Counted from the stretch's first letter, positions 15,738 through 23,909 are shown. The stretch: 31,124 nt of DNA from Clostridia bacterium (GCA_900758165.1 CAAEQN010000008.1:1-31124), one strand, 5' to 3'. Translations and numbers: made by a program. Notes: generated by a model not told the origin, from the sequence alone.

Positions 15738-16358
15738 CTATATTACTTCTTGTTTCAAATATGTTTTGTAACCATATTCATTTTTTGTTATTCTATATGC
15801 TAACTTTGATATACAAATTGTCTCTATTAATACATTAAATAGTAGTATGTTTGATAATGTATTATTTTGAACTAATAATGATGCTATTAAAGTTATAATT
15901 GCAAATATATATGATAGCACCTTTTTAGTTTTTCTTTCCTTTTGTCTTAATATTGGCAAATTAATTGTATCTGCTGGTGCATAAAGGCAAATCATTATAA
16001 TCGAAAAAATTAATGTAAAAAGCGTAAATAAATATTTTGTTTCTGTGAATAAAACTATATATTTGCTAATAAGAACATTTCCAAAATATACAACAAAGGT
16101 TCCTATCATGCATCCTAGATTTGTTTTTAAATGAAATCCACCTGCAACAATTTTATATGGTAGCATTGTTGCATAAGCAAATATTACAAGCCATCCTATT
16201 TTTAATAATATTGCTACAGCAAATAATAATATTATTTTAGGAACTTCGCCAACTATAAGTTGCAAACCATATAATATTATTTCTGCTCTTTCATCATCTA
16301 TGTCTGGCATTTCTTTTCTTATTTTTTTTAGTAGGCTTTCGCAAATTTTATTTATCAT
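15738..16358 (-). CDS. agrB: AgrB-type accessory gene regulator protease
   Basis: AgrB is a membrane cysteine endopeptidase that trims AgrD and forms the cyclic autoinducer. The 206-aa protein has the cytoplasmic N-terminal segment, several membrane helices and the catalytic pair H76 and C83 in GGFHLKTNLGC, matching H77 and C84 of the Staphylococcus enzyme. It is followed by agrD on the same strand, the usual B-D order. GAGAGGAAAG precedes the ATG. A -10-like TATTAT lies about 30 nt upstream without a good -35, which would suit a promoter that needs an activator such as AgrA. Confidence 0.93.
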   Translation of the reverse strand: MINKICESLLKKIRKEMPDIDDERAEIILYGLQLIVGEVPKIILLFAVAILLKIGWLVIFAYATMLPYKIVAGGFHLKTNLGCMIGTFVVYFGNVLISKYIVLFTETKYLFTLFTLIFSIIMICLYAPADTINLPILRQKERKTKKVLSYIFAIITLIASLLVQNNTLSNILLFNVLIETICISKLAYRITKNEYGYKTYLKQEVI

Positions 16359-16422
16359 TTTGCTTTCCTCTCTTTTCTTGATCTAATAATACAACATTTT
16401 TCGACTAGTTTTTTATTTTTGT

Positions 16423-16455
16423 CATAAATTCCTCTTTTTTTGTTATGAATTTATG
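16423..16455. promoter_or_regulatory. Inverted repeat upstream of agrB
   Basis: CATAAATTC (16423-16431) and GAATTTATG (16447-16455) form a 9-bp inverted repeat 65-97 nt before the agrB start. It is a possible activator site or hairpin; no known consensus is matched. Confidence 0.4.
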
Positions 16456-16499
16456 TTTATTTTATTTTCATATAATTTTTTGCCATTTTCATAAAAAAA

Positions 16500-16578
16500 T
16501 TGCCCCAAAAAACGCAAAAAAATAAAACCCTATCCAAAGAAGAACGCTATTTAGGCGATTCTTTTTTGTTTTTGGGCA
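16500..16578. terminator. Long imperfect hairpin between rluA and agrB
   Basis: The outer arms are TGCCCCAAAAAACGCAAAAAA at the left (quoting in part: TGCCCCAAAAAA) and TTTTTTGTTTTTGGGCA at the right, around an inner hairpin with AAGAACGC and GGCGATTCTT. A run of T follows on the plus strand. No plus-strand gene ends here, so its role is unclear; it may instead insulate agrB from downstream rluA. Confidence 0.45.
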
Positions 16579-16613
16579 TTTTTCGGATTAAAAAAGCTTG
16601 TCTTTAACGAATT

Positions 16614-17327
16614 TTATATATTTTCCAATATTTTCCAGCTTTTTTCTTTTTCTGGAAAGTCCTGAAATGTCATTTGTTCTTTTGTAATTGGATGTTCTAT
16701 TGTAAGTTCATACGCCCATAAACAAATTTGTTTTCCATGTCCTCTTCCCCCATATTTTTGGTCACCATATATGCTATGGTCCCTGCTAGAAAGTTGTACT
16801 CTTATTTGGTGATGTCTACCAGTATGTAAATTTACTTTTAAAACAGATAGATTTAATTCTTCATCATATTTTAATACTTCATAATCAAGTTCAGCATATT
16901 TGGAATTTTTAGTTCCTTCTTTAACTACTTTGCTTGTATTAGTTCTTTCATTTTTTAATAAATAGTCTTGTAGTGTTCCTTTATCGTTTTTAAACTTCCC
17001 ATTAGCAATTACTAAATATTTTTTCTTAAACACCTTTTCTCTTACTTGGTTACTTAATCTTGCAGCTGCTTTAGAAGTTTTTGCAAATATCATAACTCCA
17101 CCAACTGGCCTATCTAATCTATGAACTAATCCTAAATATACATTTCCTGGTTTATTATATTTTTCTTTAATATATTGTTTTATAATAGTAAGCATATCAA
17201 TATCACCTGTTTTGTCCCCTTGTGAAGGAATGTTTACAGGTTTTTCTACAACTATTATATGATTATCTTCATATATTATTTTTAAATTTATCTCTTTTTC
17301 ATTAATTTTTACTATATATTGGTTCAT
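16614..17327 (-). CDS. RluA-family pseudouridine synthase
   Basis: This protein converts specific uridines in rRNA or tRNA to pseudouridine. The catalytic motif HRLDRPVGG holds the nucleophile D72, and NLHTGRHHQIRVQ is the second conserved block. No S4 domain precedes the core, so it is closer to RluA/TruC-like members than to RluD. I start it at ATG 17327 (237 aa): the sequence GTGGAG at 17334-17339 serves as ribosome binding site, whereas a longer frame would start at that GTG itself. It follows the methyltransferase by 15 nt, both in the uvrC unit. The exact target nucleotide cannot be told from sequence. Confidence 0.9.
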   Translation of the reverse strand: MNQYIVKINEKEINLKIIYEDNHIIVVEKPVNIPSQGDKTGDIDMLTIIKQYIKEKYNKPGNVYLGLVHRLDRPVGGVMIFAKTSKAAARLSNQVREKVFKKKYLVIANGKFKNDKGTLQDYLLKNERTNTSKVVKEGTKNSKYAELDYEVLKYDEELNLSVLKVNLHTGRHHQIRVQLSSRDHSIYGDQKYGGRGHGKQICLWAYELTIEHPITKEQMTFQDFPEKEKSWKILENI

Positions 17328-17342
17328 ACAATGCTCCACTTT

Positions 17343-18236
17343 TTATTTGCTTACCCATTTAGAATAAATTCCACAAGGTAATATTAAACTAGAATTTGTC
17401 ATTGGAAGTCCTATCTCTCCATTTTCAAATATGCCTATATTACCGTTTTTTTCAAACTTTTTCTTCATATTTATTCTTAATATATTTTCTAATACCATAC
17501 TAGATATTCCTGTTGTATATGAATTTATTAAGAAAAATACTGGTTTATCTGATAAAACTTTCATGCATAATTCTATTAACTCTGGTAGGTTTTCTTCAAA
17601 CTTCCAAACCTCTCCATTTGCTCCCCTTCCATAAGATGGCGGATCCATTATTATTGCATCATATTTATTTCCTCGTCTTATCTCTCTATTTACAAATTTT
17701 ATTACATCATCAACTATGTATCTTACATGTCTATCTTTTAAGCCAGATGATTCTACATTTTCTTTTGCCCAAGACACCATTCCCTTTGAGCTATCTACAT
17801 GGCATACTGATGCTCCTGCTGCTAAACAAGCAACTGTTGCTCCTCCTGTATATGCAAATAAATTTAAAACTTTAACTTCTCTATGTTCATCTTTAGAAAT
17901 ATTTGAAATTTTATTCATCATCCAGTCCCAATTTACAGCCTGCTCTGGAAATACTCCAGTATGTTTAAATCCCATTGGTTTTATGTTAAAAGTTAAATTT
18001 TTATATTTAATTTGCCAACTTTCAGGAAGTTTTTTATTATATTCCCAATATCCTCCACCAGTGGAACTTCTATTGTATTTTGCATTTACGTTTTTCCATT
18101 TTTCTGGAAATTGTTTTTCTTTCCATATAATTTGTGGATCTGGTCTTACTAATATTATATTTTTCCATCTTTCTAGTTTTTCGCCATTTGCCATGTCTAG
18201 TATTTCGTAATCATTCCAATTATTTGCTAGTTTCAC
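17343..18236 (-). CDS. Class I SAM-dependent methyltransferase, RlmI/RlmK-like
   Basis: A 297-aa methyltransferase, likely acting on 23S rRNA. Motif I is NLFAYTGGATVACLAAGA (125-142), motif II ends in VDSS, and motif IV is IIMDPPSYGRG (195-205), the DPPxF/Y-type motif of C5-cytosine or N2-guanine rRNA methyltransferases in the COG1092 group. No PUA domain is present at the N-terminus, unlike RlmI. The first 110 residues form the substrate-recognition part (GGYWEYNKKLPESW). It is followed closely by the pseudouridine synthase, so two RNA-modification genes are paired. AGGAGATTTAG precedes the ATG. Confidence 0.88.
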   Translation of the reverse strand: MKLANNWNDYEILDMANGEKLERWKNIILVRPDPQIIWKEKQFPEKWKNVNAKYNRSSTGGGYWEYNKKLPESWQIKYKNLTFNIKPMGFKHTGVFPEQAVNWDWMMNKISNISKDEHREVKVLNLFAYTGGATVACLAAGASVCHVDSSKGMVSWAKENVESSGLKDRHVRYIVDDVIKFVNREIRRGNKYDAIIMDPPSYGRGANGEVWKFEENLPELIELCMKVLSDKPVFFLINSYTTGISSMVLENILRINMKKKFEKNGNIGIFENGEIGLPMTNSSLILPCGIYSKWVSK

Positions 18237-18259
18237 TACTAAATCTCCTTTTTCCTAAC

Positions 18260-18466
18260 TTATAACAATGTTTGTAATAATATTATAAAATTATGTACAA
18301 GTATATAATCTAATACTATTAGTATACCACATATAATTGATATTGTCGCTATAAATTTATGTTTTTTAAATAATGCTAATATTTTTTTATTCCTTTTCCT
18401 AGCTTGTCCTTTATTATTTAATTTAGAATAATTTATTCCTAAAATTATATCTTTAGAATACTTCAT
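18260..18466 (-). CDS. Small basic membrane protein, unknown
   Basis: The 68-aa product has a basic N-terminal half (NNKGQARKRNKKILALFKKHK) and a C-terminal membrane helix (about residues 38-60). I do not recognise a family. It lies 23 nt before the methyltransferase gene and 106 nt after uvrC on the same strand, and a GGGGG-containing stretch precedes the ATG, so it is likely expressed. Short single-helix proteins in this spot may be accessory to nothing obvious; the function is unknown. Confidence 0.6.
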   Translation of the reverse strand: MKYSKDIILGINYSKLNNKGQARKRNKKILALFKKHKFIATISIICGILIVLDYILVHNFIILLQTLL

Positions 18467-18572
18467 AAAAACCCCCTATATTCTTTATATTAGAATTATA
18501 TGCTTACGAGAGTATTTTTATGATAATTTTCGTATTCCAAAATATCTAAAAATATATCAAATTCTATCTATT

Positions 18573-20426
18573 TTATATTAATTTTTCCTTTATTTTCTTT
18601 GCCAATTCTGGGCCTATTCCTTTTACCTTCGCTATTTCTTCTACTGAAGCTTCTTTTATGTTTTTCAAACCTCCAAATTTCTTTAAAAGTTCAACCTTTT
18701 TTACTGTTCCAATTCCAGAAATATCATCTAATGCTGACTTTGTTATTTCTTCATTTCTTAATTTTCTATGATATCCTATTGCTGTGTCGTGAACTGCGTC
18801 TTGGAACATTGTTATTGTGTTTAATAGTTCTTGAGAAATCTCTATTTCTTCTCTCTTATCATTCATTAGAGCTCTTGTTTGGTGCTTATCATTTTTTACC
18901 ATTCCAAATACTGGTATATTTAGCTTATCTTTTTCTGACAATTCAATTTGCCTGTCTTTAGCAGCTTTTTCTATATCTACATTTACATCTTCAATCGCCT
19001 GCTCTATCGCTCTTATTTGTGTTATTCCTCCATCTGCAAATATTACATCTGGAAGCTCTCCAAATCCATTATTATCATTATTTAATATTCTTACAGAGTG
19101 TCTTAATCTTCTCTTTACAACTTCTTTCATGCATTTTGGGTCATCTTGTCCATATACCTCTTTTACTTTAAATCTTCTTGATAAATTCTTTTTTATGATA
19201 CCGTCCTGCATAACACACATTCCTGCGACCATATTTGTTCCTGATAAGTTTGATATATCATAGCTTTCTATTTTTCTTGGTAATTTTTCCATTCCCAGAG
19301 CTTGTTTTAATTCTATTAAGATATTACTCTTCTCGTTCTCTTTATTTTTCAATGTAATAAGAGCATTATTTTCCGCCATCTCAACAAATTTTAACTTTTC
19401 TCCCTTTTGTGGTGTCTTTATTTCTACTTTTCTACCAGAGACTTCTGTTAGCCACATTTCTATTGCATCTTTCTCTTCTATATTTGTTTTTATCATTATT
19501 TTGTTTGGCAAAATTTGCTTTCCTATATAATATTGTTTTATAAAGCTTGATATAATTTCTCCATCTTCCTCATCATCTAATCCTTTAAAGATAAAATGTT
19601 TTCTGCCTACCATTTTACTATTTCTGATAAAAAATATCTCTATACAGGCTTCTTCATCTTTTCTAGCTAATCCTATTACATCAATATCATTTTCTGATAT
19701 ATTAGATACTTTTTGTCTTTGCGAAATTCTTTCTATTGCATATATTTTGTCTCTTATCTCTTGAGCCCTTTCGTACTCCATTTTTGAGGAAGCTTCTTGC
19801 ATTTCTTTTTGTAGTTCTTTTTGTAGCTCTGCAGTTTTACCTTCTAAAATTGATATTATTTCATTTATTTGTTTTCTATACTCTTCTTTTGAGACATAGC
19901 CCATGCAAGGTGCCATACATCTTTTTATATGATAGTTCAAGCATGGTCTATCTTTATATTTAAAGCTTTTACATTGTCTTATTTTATATTTTGATTTTAT
20001 AAATTCTATCATTTCTTTTGCACTGCCTGCATTTGCATAAGGGCCAAAATATTTTGCTCCATCATTTAAAATTCTTCTTGTTATATAAATATCTGGATAA
20101 TCTGCTTTTACATTAATTTTTATATAAGGGTATGTTTTGTCATCTTTTAGGAGCACGTTAAATTTAGGCATATTCTTTTTTATTAGATTACATTCTAATA
20201 TTAAAGCCTCTGCCTCATTATCGCAAACTATATATTCAAAATGGTCAACTTGTGCAACCATGTTTTGAATTCTTTTGGTTTTTTTATTTTTTCTAAAATA
20301 TTGCCTTACTCTGTTTTTTAAAACAACTGCTTTTCCAACATATATAATCTTGTCGTTTTTATCGTGCATTATATATACTCCAGGTTTTTTAGGCAATTTT
20401 TTAAGTTCTGCTTCTATATCAAACAT
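18573..20426 (-). CDS. uvrC: Excinuclease ABC subunit C
   Basis: UvrC makes both incisions around bulky DNA lesions after UvrB loading in nucleotide excision repair. Domains in order: GIY-YIG nuclease (about 14-90, KPGVYIMHDKNDKIIYVGKA), Cys-rich linker (CKSFKYKDRPCLNYHIKRC), UVR domain binding UvrB (about 200-235, with SKMEYERAQEIRDKI), RNase-H-like 5' nuclease (about 380-540, YDISNLSGTNMVAGM and IFADGGITQI) and paired helix-hairpin-helix at the C-terminus (ISGIGTVKKVELLKKFGG). Length (617) is typical. It leads a minus-strand unit with the small membrane protein, methyltransferase and pseudouridine synthase. AAAGGA precedes the ATG, which lies only about 15 nt from the predicted transcription start. 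Confidence 0.97.
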   Translation of the reverse strand: MFDIEAELKKLPKKPGVYIMHDKNDKIIYVGKAVVLKNRVRQYFRKNKKTKRIQNMVAQVDHFEYIVCDNEAEALILECNLIKKNMPKFNVLLKDDKTYPYIKINVKADYPDIYITRRILNDGAKYFGPYANAGSAKEMIEFIKSKYKIRQCKSFKYKDRPCLNYHIKRCMAPCMGYVSKEEYRKQINEIISILEGKTAELQKELQKEMQEASSKMEYERAQEIRDKIYAIERISQRQKVSNISENDIDVIGLARKDEEACIEIFFIRNSKMVGRKHFIFKGLDDEEDGEIISSFIKQYYIGKQILPNKIMIKTNIEEKDAIEMWLTEVSGRKVEIKTPQKGEKLKFVEMAENNALITLKNKENEKSNILIELKQALGMEKLPRKIESYDISNLSGTNMVAGMCVMQDGIIKKNLSRRFKVKEVYGQDDPKCMKEVVKRRLRHSVRILNNDNNGFGELPDVIFADGGITQIRAIEQAIEDVNVDIEKAAKDRQIELSEKDKLNIPVFGMVKNDKHQTRALMNDKREEIEISQELLNTITMFQDAVHDTAIGYHRKLRNEEITKSALDDISGIGTVKKVELLKKFGGLKNIKEASVEEIAKVKGIGPELAKKIKEKLI

Positions 20427-20447
20427 CTTGCATCCTTTCCATATCTT

Positions 20448-20476
20448 ATTATACCAAAAAGAAGCCCTTAACTCAA
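20448..20476 (-). promoter_or_regulatory. Promoter of uvrC, -35 inside a terminator loop
   Basis: Minus-strand TTGAGT (20471-20476), 17-nt spacer, TATAAT (20448-20453). The -35 falls in the loop and arm of the terminator hairpin at 20463-20481. Confidence 0.7.
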
Positions 20477-20481
20477 GGGCT
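20463..20481 (-). terminator. Intrinsic terminator upstream of uvrC
   Basis: AGCCCTT (20463-20469) pairs with AAGGGCT (20475-20481). On the minus strand a CTTCTTTTT tail follows. It would terminate the remnant at 20505-20700. Confidence 0.75.
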
Positions 20482-20504
20482 TTCTTGTATTATAAAGCAA
20501 AGTA

Positions 20505-20696
20505 TTACTTTATTATCATTGTTGGACGAGCGGTAACATCAGAAGATGTTGAAAGAACTCTTTCAGAATCAAATGTAGTTCTTGAGTCTACTGTAGCCGA
20601 GAAACCTGCTGCATCACCATAACTATTATTGAAATTTCCCCATTTACCTGAACTTACTATGCTCTTCTTTTCTCCTTTCCTTTTGTATAAAGTATT
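20505..20696 (-). pseudogene. Remnant encoding the C-terminus of a secreted-type protein
   Basis: An open minus-strand frame of about 60 codons ends at TAA 20505-20507. It reads SGKWGNFNNSYGDAAGF and later SERVLSTSSDVTARPTMIIK. Codon use and composition look protein-like, and a terminator follows. No ATG, GTG or TTG start is present in frame after the upstream stop, although an AAAGGAG lies at its beginning. It looks like the 3' end of a Ser/Thr-rich extracellular protein whose 5' part has been lost. I cannot name the parent family. Confidence 0.4.
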
Positions 20697-20705
20697 TATA
20701 TTTTA

Positions 20706-20734
20706 TTGACACTTTTTTTTATTAAGTGTATATT
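20706..20734 (+). promoter_or_regulatory. Promoter of glmS
   Basis: TTGACA (20706-20711), 17-nt spacer, TATATT (20729-20734). Transcription would begin near 20741, about 53 nt before the ribozyme cleavage site, leaving a short 5' fragment after self-cleavage. Confidence 0.75.
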
Positions 20735-20793
20735 ATACATTAGTTAAAGTTTTTCAAATTATTTAACATTTTAGAAAGGAGTTTGTTTTATTT

Positions 20794-20940
20794 AGCGCCT
20801 GGACAATTTATAATTGTTGACGAGGAGGAAGTTTATCGAAATACTCGGCGGATGCTTCCTGGCATAATTACTGTCACCAGTTTTTAGCTAAAGACTAATA
20901 GTGATATTAGATAACAGAGGTTAATTACGTGTAATTTAAA
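20794..20940 (+). ncRNA. glmS self-cleaving ribozyme/riboswitch
   Basis: The leader of glmS carries the conserved core: AGCGCCTGGAC at 20794-20804, GTTGACGAGGAGGAAG near 20817-20832, TTATCGAAATACTCGGCGGAT near 20835-20854 (quoting the core TATCGAA and TCGGCGGATG), then the P3/P4 region. Cleavage is expected between A20794 and G20795. Glucosamine-6-phosphate acts as cofactor; the cleaved mRNA has a 5'-OH and is degraded, so glmS expression drops when product accumulates. RNase J, which degrades such mRNAs in Bacillus, is encoded at 28809-30731. The 3' boundary is approximate. Confidence 0.95.
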
Positions 20941-21013
20941 TATTTTGAATAACTTTCTTTAAGCCATATTCTATATGGTAAATTTTGTACACGCAAATTT
21001 AAAGGAGGTTTTT

Positions 21014-22858
21014 ATGTGTGGAATAGTTGGTTATATTGGCAACCATAAAGCCAAAGAAATTTTGATAAACGGATTATTAAGTCTAGAATACAGAGGTTAT
21101 GACTCTGCTGGTCTTTCGACAGTTGAGGATAATAAAATTGTAGTTATGAAAGAAAAAGGTAGAGTTGCAAATTTAGAAGCATTATCTGGAATAGATAAAC
21201 TAGAAGGAACAGTTGGTATTGCTCATACTAGATGGGCTACTCATGGTAAGCCTTCAAAAGAAAATGCTCATCCTCAAACAGATAATAGCAATACATTTGC
21301 TGTTGTTCATAATGGAATTATTGAAAATTATGCTGATTTAAGAAAATTTTTAACTGACAATGGATACACTTTCTTTTCTCAAACAGATACAGAAGTTATT
21401 CCAAATTTAATACATTATTATTTTTCAAATGATAAATCTGATAATACTATTGAAAAATTATTAAGAGCTACAAAAAATGCTGTATCTGATTTAAAAGGTA
21501 GCTACGCAATAGAAGTCTTATCTTATTTATATCCTGATAATATTATTGTCGTTAGAAAAGATAGCCCTTTGGTAATCGGAAAAGGAAATGGTGAGAATTT
21601 TATTTCTTCTGATATTCCGGGAATGCTTAAATATACAAAAGAATTTTATCTTTTAGATGATAATGAATTTGCTTTAATTTATAGAGATAAAATTAACTTT
21701 TTTGATGCAAATTTAACTGTTCATAATAAAGAAATTAAGAATATTGAATGGGATGCATCTTCAGCGGAAAAAAATGGTTATGAAGATTATATGTTAAAAG
21801 AAATATTTGAACAACCAACTGCCATTAGAGAAACTATTGGCTCTCGATTTAAACTTGGAGAAAACTGTTCTTTTGATGATATTGACATTTCTAGCGATTA
21901 TTTAAAATCTATAAATAAGATTTTTATAGTTGCTTGTGGAACTGCAATGCACGCTGGTCTTGTTGGAAAAACTGTTATTGAAAAACTTTGTAAAATTCCT
22001 ACAGAAGTTGACATCGCTTCAGAATTTAGATACAGGGACCCTATTATAGATGAAAAAACTTTATGTATTTTTGTTAGTCAATCCGGTGAAACCGCAGATA
22101 CAATAGCTGCTTTAAAACTTTCAAAATCTAAAGGTGCAAGAACTCTTGCCGTATCAAATGTTATTGGAAGTAGTATAACTAGAGAGGCAGATTACACAAT
22201 TTATACACATGCAGGTCCAGAAATTGCTGTTGCTTCAACCAAAGCTTATACTTCACAAGTATGTTTACTTACGATTTTAGGAATATATTTTGCAGAATTA
22301 TTAAATTCATATCCTAAAAAAGAACTTGAAGAATTAAAGTCAGAACTTTTAGATTTGCCATCTAAAATTGAAGCTGTTTTAGGAAGTTCTGACAAAATAA
22401 GAGAATTTGCTAATAAAGTTTATACTCAAAAAGATATGTTCTTTTTAGGAAGAGGAAATGATTATAATGTTGCTTTGGAAGGTTCTTTAAAATTAAAAGA
22501 AATTTCTTATATTCATTCAGAGGCTTATGCTGCTGGTGAATTAAAGCATGGTCCTATTGCTCTTATTGAAAACGGTATAACTGTAATTGGTATAATTACG
22601 AATAAGAGTTTAGTAGAAAAAACAATTAGCAATATTCAAGAGGTTATTACAAGAGGTGCTAAAACATTAATAGTTTCTAATCAGGTTTTACCTAATAATA
22701 ATTTTAGTTATGTTATAGATATTCCTGAAACAAATGAGTTAATTTCACCTATCTTATCTGTAATTCCACTTCAATTATTGTCATATTATATTTCTAAAGA
22801 CAAAGGTTTAGATGTAGATAAACCTAGAAATTTAGCTAAATCTGTAACAGTAGAATAA
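21014..22858 (+). CDS. glmS: Glutamine-fructose-6-phosphate aminotransferase
   Basis: GlmS makes glucosamine-6-phosphate from fructose-6-phosphate and glutamine, the first step toward UDP-GlcNAc for the wall. I start it at ATG 21014 (614 aa) so the mature protein begins with the catalytic Cys of MCGIVGYIG; AAAGGAGG at 21001-21008 is the ribosome binding site. An upstream in-frame ATG at 20975 would bury that Cys. The glutaminase domain (1-220) shows RGYDSAG, HTRWATHG and VVHNGIIENY. Two SIS isomerase domains follow (about 290-425 with SQSGETADT, and 460-595 with EAYAAGELKHGPIAL), ending in PRNLAKSVTVE. It is monocistronic: ribozyme upstream, palindrome pair downstream. Confidence 0.98.
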   Translation: MCGIVGYIGNHKAKEILINGLLSLEYRGYDSAGLSTVEDNKIVVMKEKGRVANLEALSGIDKLEGTVGIAHTRWATHGKPSKENAHPQTDNSNTFAVVHNGIIENYADLRKFLTDNGYTFFSQTDTEVIPNLIHYYFSNDKSDNTIEKLLRATKNAVSDLKGSYAIEVLSYLYPDNIIVVRKDSPLVIGKGNGENFISSDIPGMLKYTKEFYLLDDNEFALIYRDKINFFDANLTVHNKEIKNIEWDASSAEKNGYEDYMLKEIFEQPTAIRETIGSRFKLGENCSFDDIDISSDYLKSINKIFIVACGTAMHAGLVGKTVIEKLCKIPTEVDIASEFRYRDPIIDEKTLCIFVSQSGETADTIAALKLSKSKGARTLAVSNVIGSSITREADYTIYTHAGPEIAVASTKAYTSQVCLLTILGIYFAELLNSYPKKELEELKSELLDLPSKIEAVLGSSDKIREFANKVYTQKDMFFLGRGNDYNVALEGSLKLKEISYIHSEAYAAGELKHGPIALIENGITVIGIITNKSLVEKTISNIQEVITRGAKTLIVSNQVLPNNNFSYVIDIPETNELISPILSVIPLQLLSYYISKDKGLDVDKPRNLAKSVTVE

Positions 22859-22860
22859 GG

Positions 22861-22975
22861 AAAACTTCGCCCAAGAGGGACGCCCCTTTTTGGGCGAAAT
22901 TTTATTGTTTTTAAGCAGAAAGGGTTATATAAAAAACTTCGCCCAAAAAGGGGCGTCCCTCTTGGGCGAAGTTTT
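22861..22975. repeat. Inverted pair of 33-bp palindromic repeats after glmS
   Basis: Copy A (22866-22898) and copy B (22938-22970) are exact reverse complements of each other; identity extends to 38 bp (22861-22898 and 22938-22975), with a 39-nt spacer. Each copy is an imperfect palindrome: outer stem CGCCCAA/TTGGGCG and inner stem AGGG/CCCT. The pair can also form one long cruciform and likely ends glmS and bofA transcription. The same repeat flanks the Y1 transposase at 27896-28621. Confidence 0.92.
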
Positions 22976-23236
22976 TTATATCAAGATTTTTAGTATTGTT
23001 AGAAGTATTGCTCCTGGGATTCCTAATATTCCAACTATTAATGCTGTTATTACATTTATTCCAATATGTAATCCCCACATTGATCCAACCAAATTAATTA
23101 TATATAATAATATTACGCCTAATATTGAGTTTATTATTAATTTGCAAATTATCTTTATTGGTACAATAAAGATTTTTCCAATTATAATTATTCCTATTAT
23201 ACAAGCTACATATATAAGTAACATTTTTACATCCAT
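22976..23236 (-). CDS. bofA: Sigma-K factor processing regulator BofA
   Basis: BofA sits in the forespore outer membrane and holds the SpoIVFB protease inactive until late sporulation in Bacillus. The 86-aa protein has two or three membrane helices and the family signature: IVPIKIICKLIINSILGVILL and GLHIGINVITALIVGILGIPG (core INxxTALIVGILGIPG). GGGGGGAT precedes the ATG. It follows the DUF2508 gene as in the yaaL-bofA pair of Bacillus. Its stop is next to the palindrome pair shared with glmS. Confidence 0.9.
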   Translation of the reverse strand: MDVKMLLIYVACIIGIIIIGKIFIVPIKIICKLIINSILGVILLYIINLVGSMWGLHIGINVITALIVGILGIPGAILLTILKILI

Positions 23237-23324
23237 ATAAAGAAATCCCCCCTAAAGTATTAATTTCTTCTACTTTTTTAACACATTATATGTGCTAATG
23301 TGGACAAATATTACTTAAAATATA

Positions 23325-23561
23325 TTAGGCATCATATTTTATTTTTTCGACATTATTTAATTCCACTTTGTTCTCTTTAGCTTTTTTTATTAAATATCCC
23401 AATTTTGCTTGTATTGCTTTAATCTGATACAAATAATAATCTACTTGTTCTGGTTCTGCAAACTCATAATTTTTTATATTTATATTTAAATCGATTTTTG
23501 TTTTTACTATGCTCATTATCAAATCTTTATCTTTATTTTCATTGTTCTGACCCCACAACAT
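23325..23561 (-). CDS. DUF2508 (YaaL-like) small protein
   Basis: A 78-aa soluble, charged protein with the DUF2508 pattern: a helical core VDYYLYQIKAIQAKLGYLIKKAKENKV, comparable to the E-x-L-xx-AEAKYFFLLREAKxRxV segment of Bacillus YaaL. Function is unknown. It precedes bofA by 88 nt on the same strand, matching the recR-yaaL-bofA order of Bacillus, but no recR is found here. A GGGAG site lies 14 nt before the chosen ATG, a little far, so the start is less certain. Confidence 0.72.
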   Translation of the reverse strand: MLWGQNNENKDKDLIMSIVKTKIDLNINIKNYEFAEPEQVDYYLYQIKAIQAKLGYLIKKAKENKVELNNVEKIKYDA

Positions 23562-23699
23562 AAATTACATACACTCCCATACACTTTTTATATAAATATT
23601 ATATTAAATTTCTTGTAACTTATTCATGCTATCTTATATAGACAAAATATTTTTTATGCTGTATAATAAATTAAATTAAATTATAAAAGTAGGTGTAAT

Positions 23700-23876
23700 A
23701 TGGAATATAATATTGGTGATATCGTTGAAACAAAAAAAAATCACCCTTGTGGTTGTAATAAGTGGGAACTTACAAGAGTGGGTATAGATTTTAAATTAAA
23801 ATGCTTAAAATGTGAGCACTGTATAACTTTAGAGAGACAAAAGGCTTTAAAAATAATAAAAAAAGTAAAATCGTAA
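23700..23876 (+). CDS. DUF951 small zinc-ribbon-like protein
   Basis: Hand translation gives 58 residues. The DUF951 pattern is visible: VETKKNHPCGCNKWELTRVGIDFKLKC (core KNHPCG, WELTRVGIDFKLKC), then CEHCITLERQK and a basic tail. The cysteines (CGC, CLKC, CEHC) could bind zinc. The role is unknown; related genes often sit near ribosomal-protein or GTPase genes. An AGTAGGTG site precedes the ATG. It stands alone on the plus strand and converges on engB. Confidence 0.85.
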   Translation: MEYNIGDIVETKKNHPCGCNKWELTRVGIDFKLKCLKCEHCITLERQKALKIIKKVKS

Positions 23877-23909
23877 TTTGATTACCAAAAATTAAAAATC
23901 ATAAAAAAG

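Noticed and set aside
20975..21013. ATG 20975 as start of glmS
   Set aside because: It would add 13 residues before the catalytic Cys, which must become the N-terminus; ATG 21014 has an excellent AAAGGAGG.
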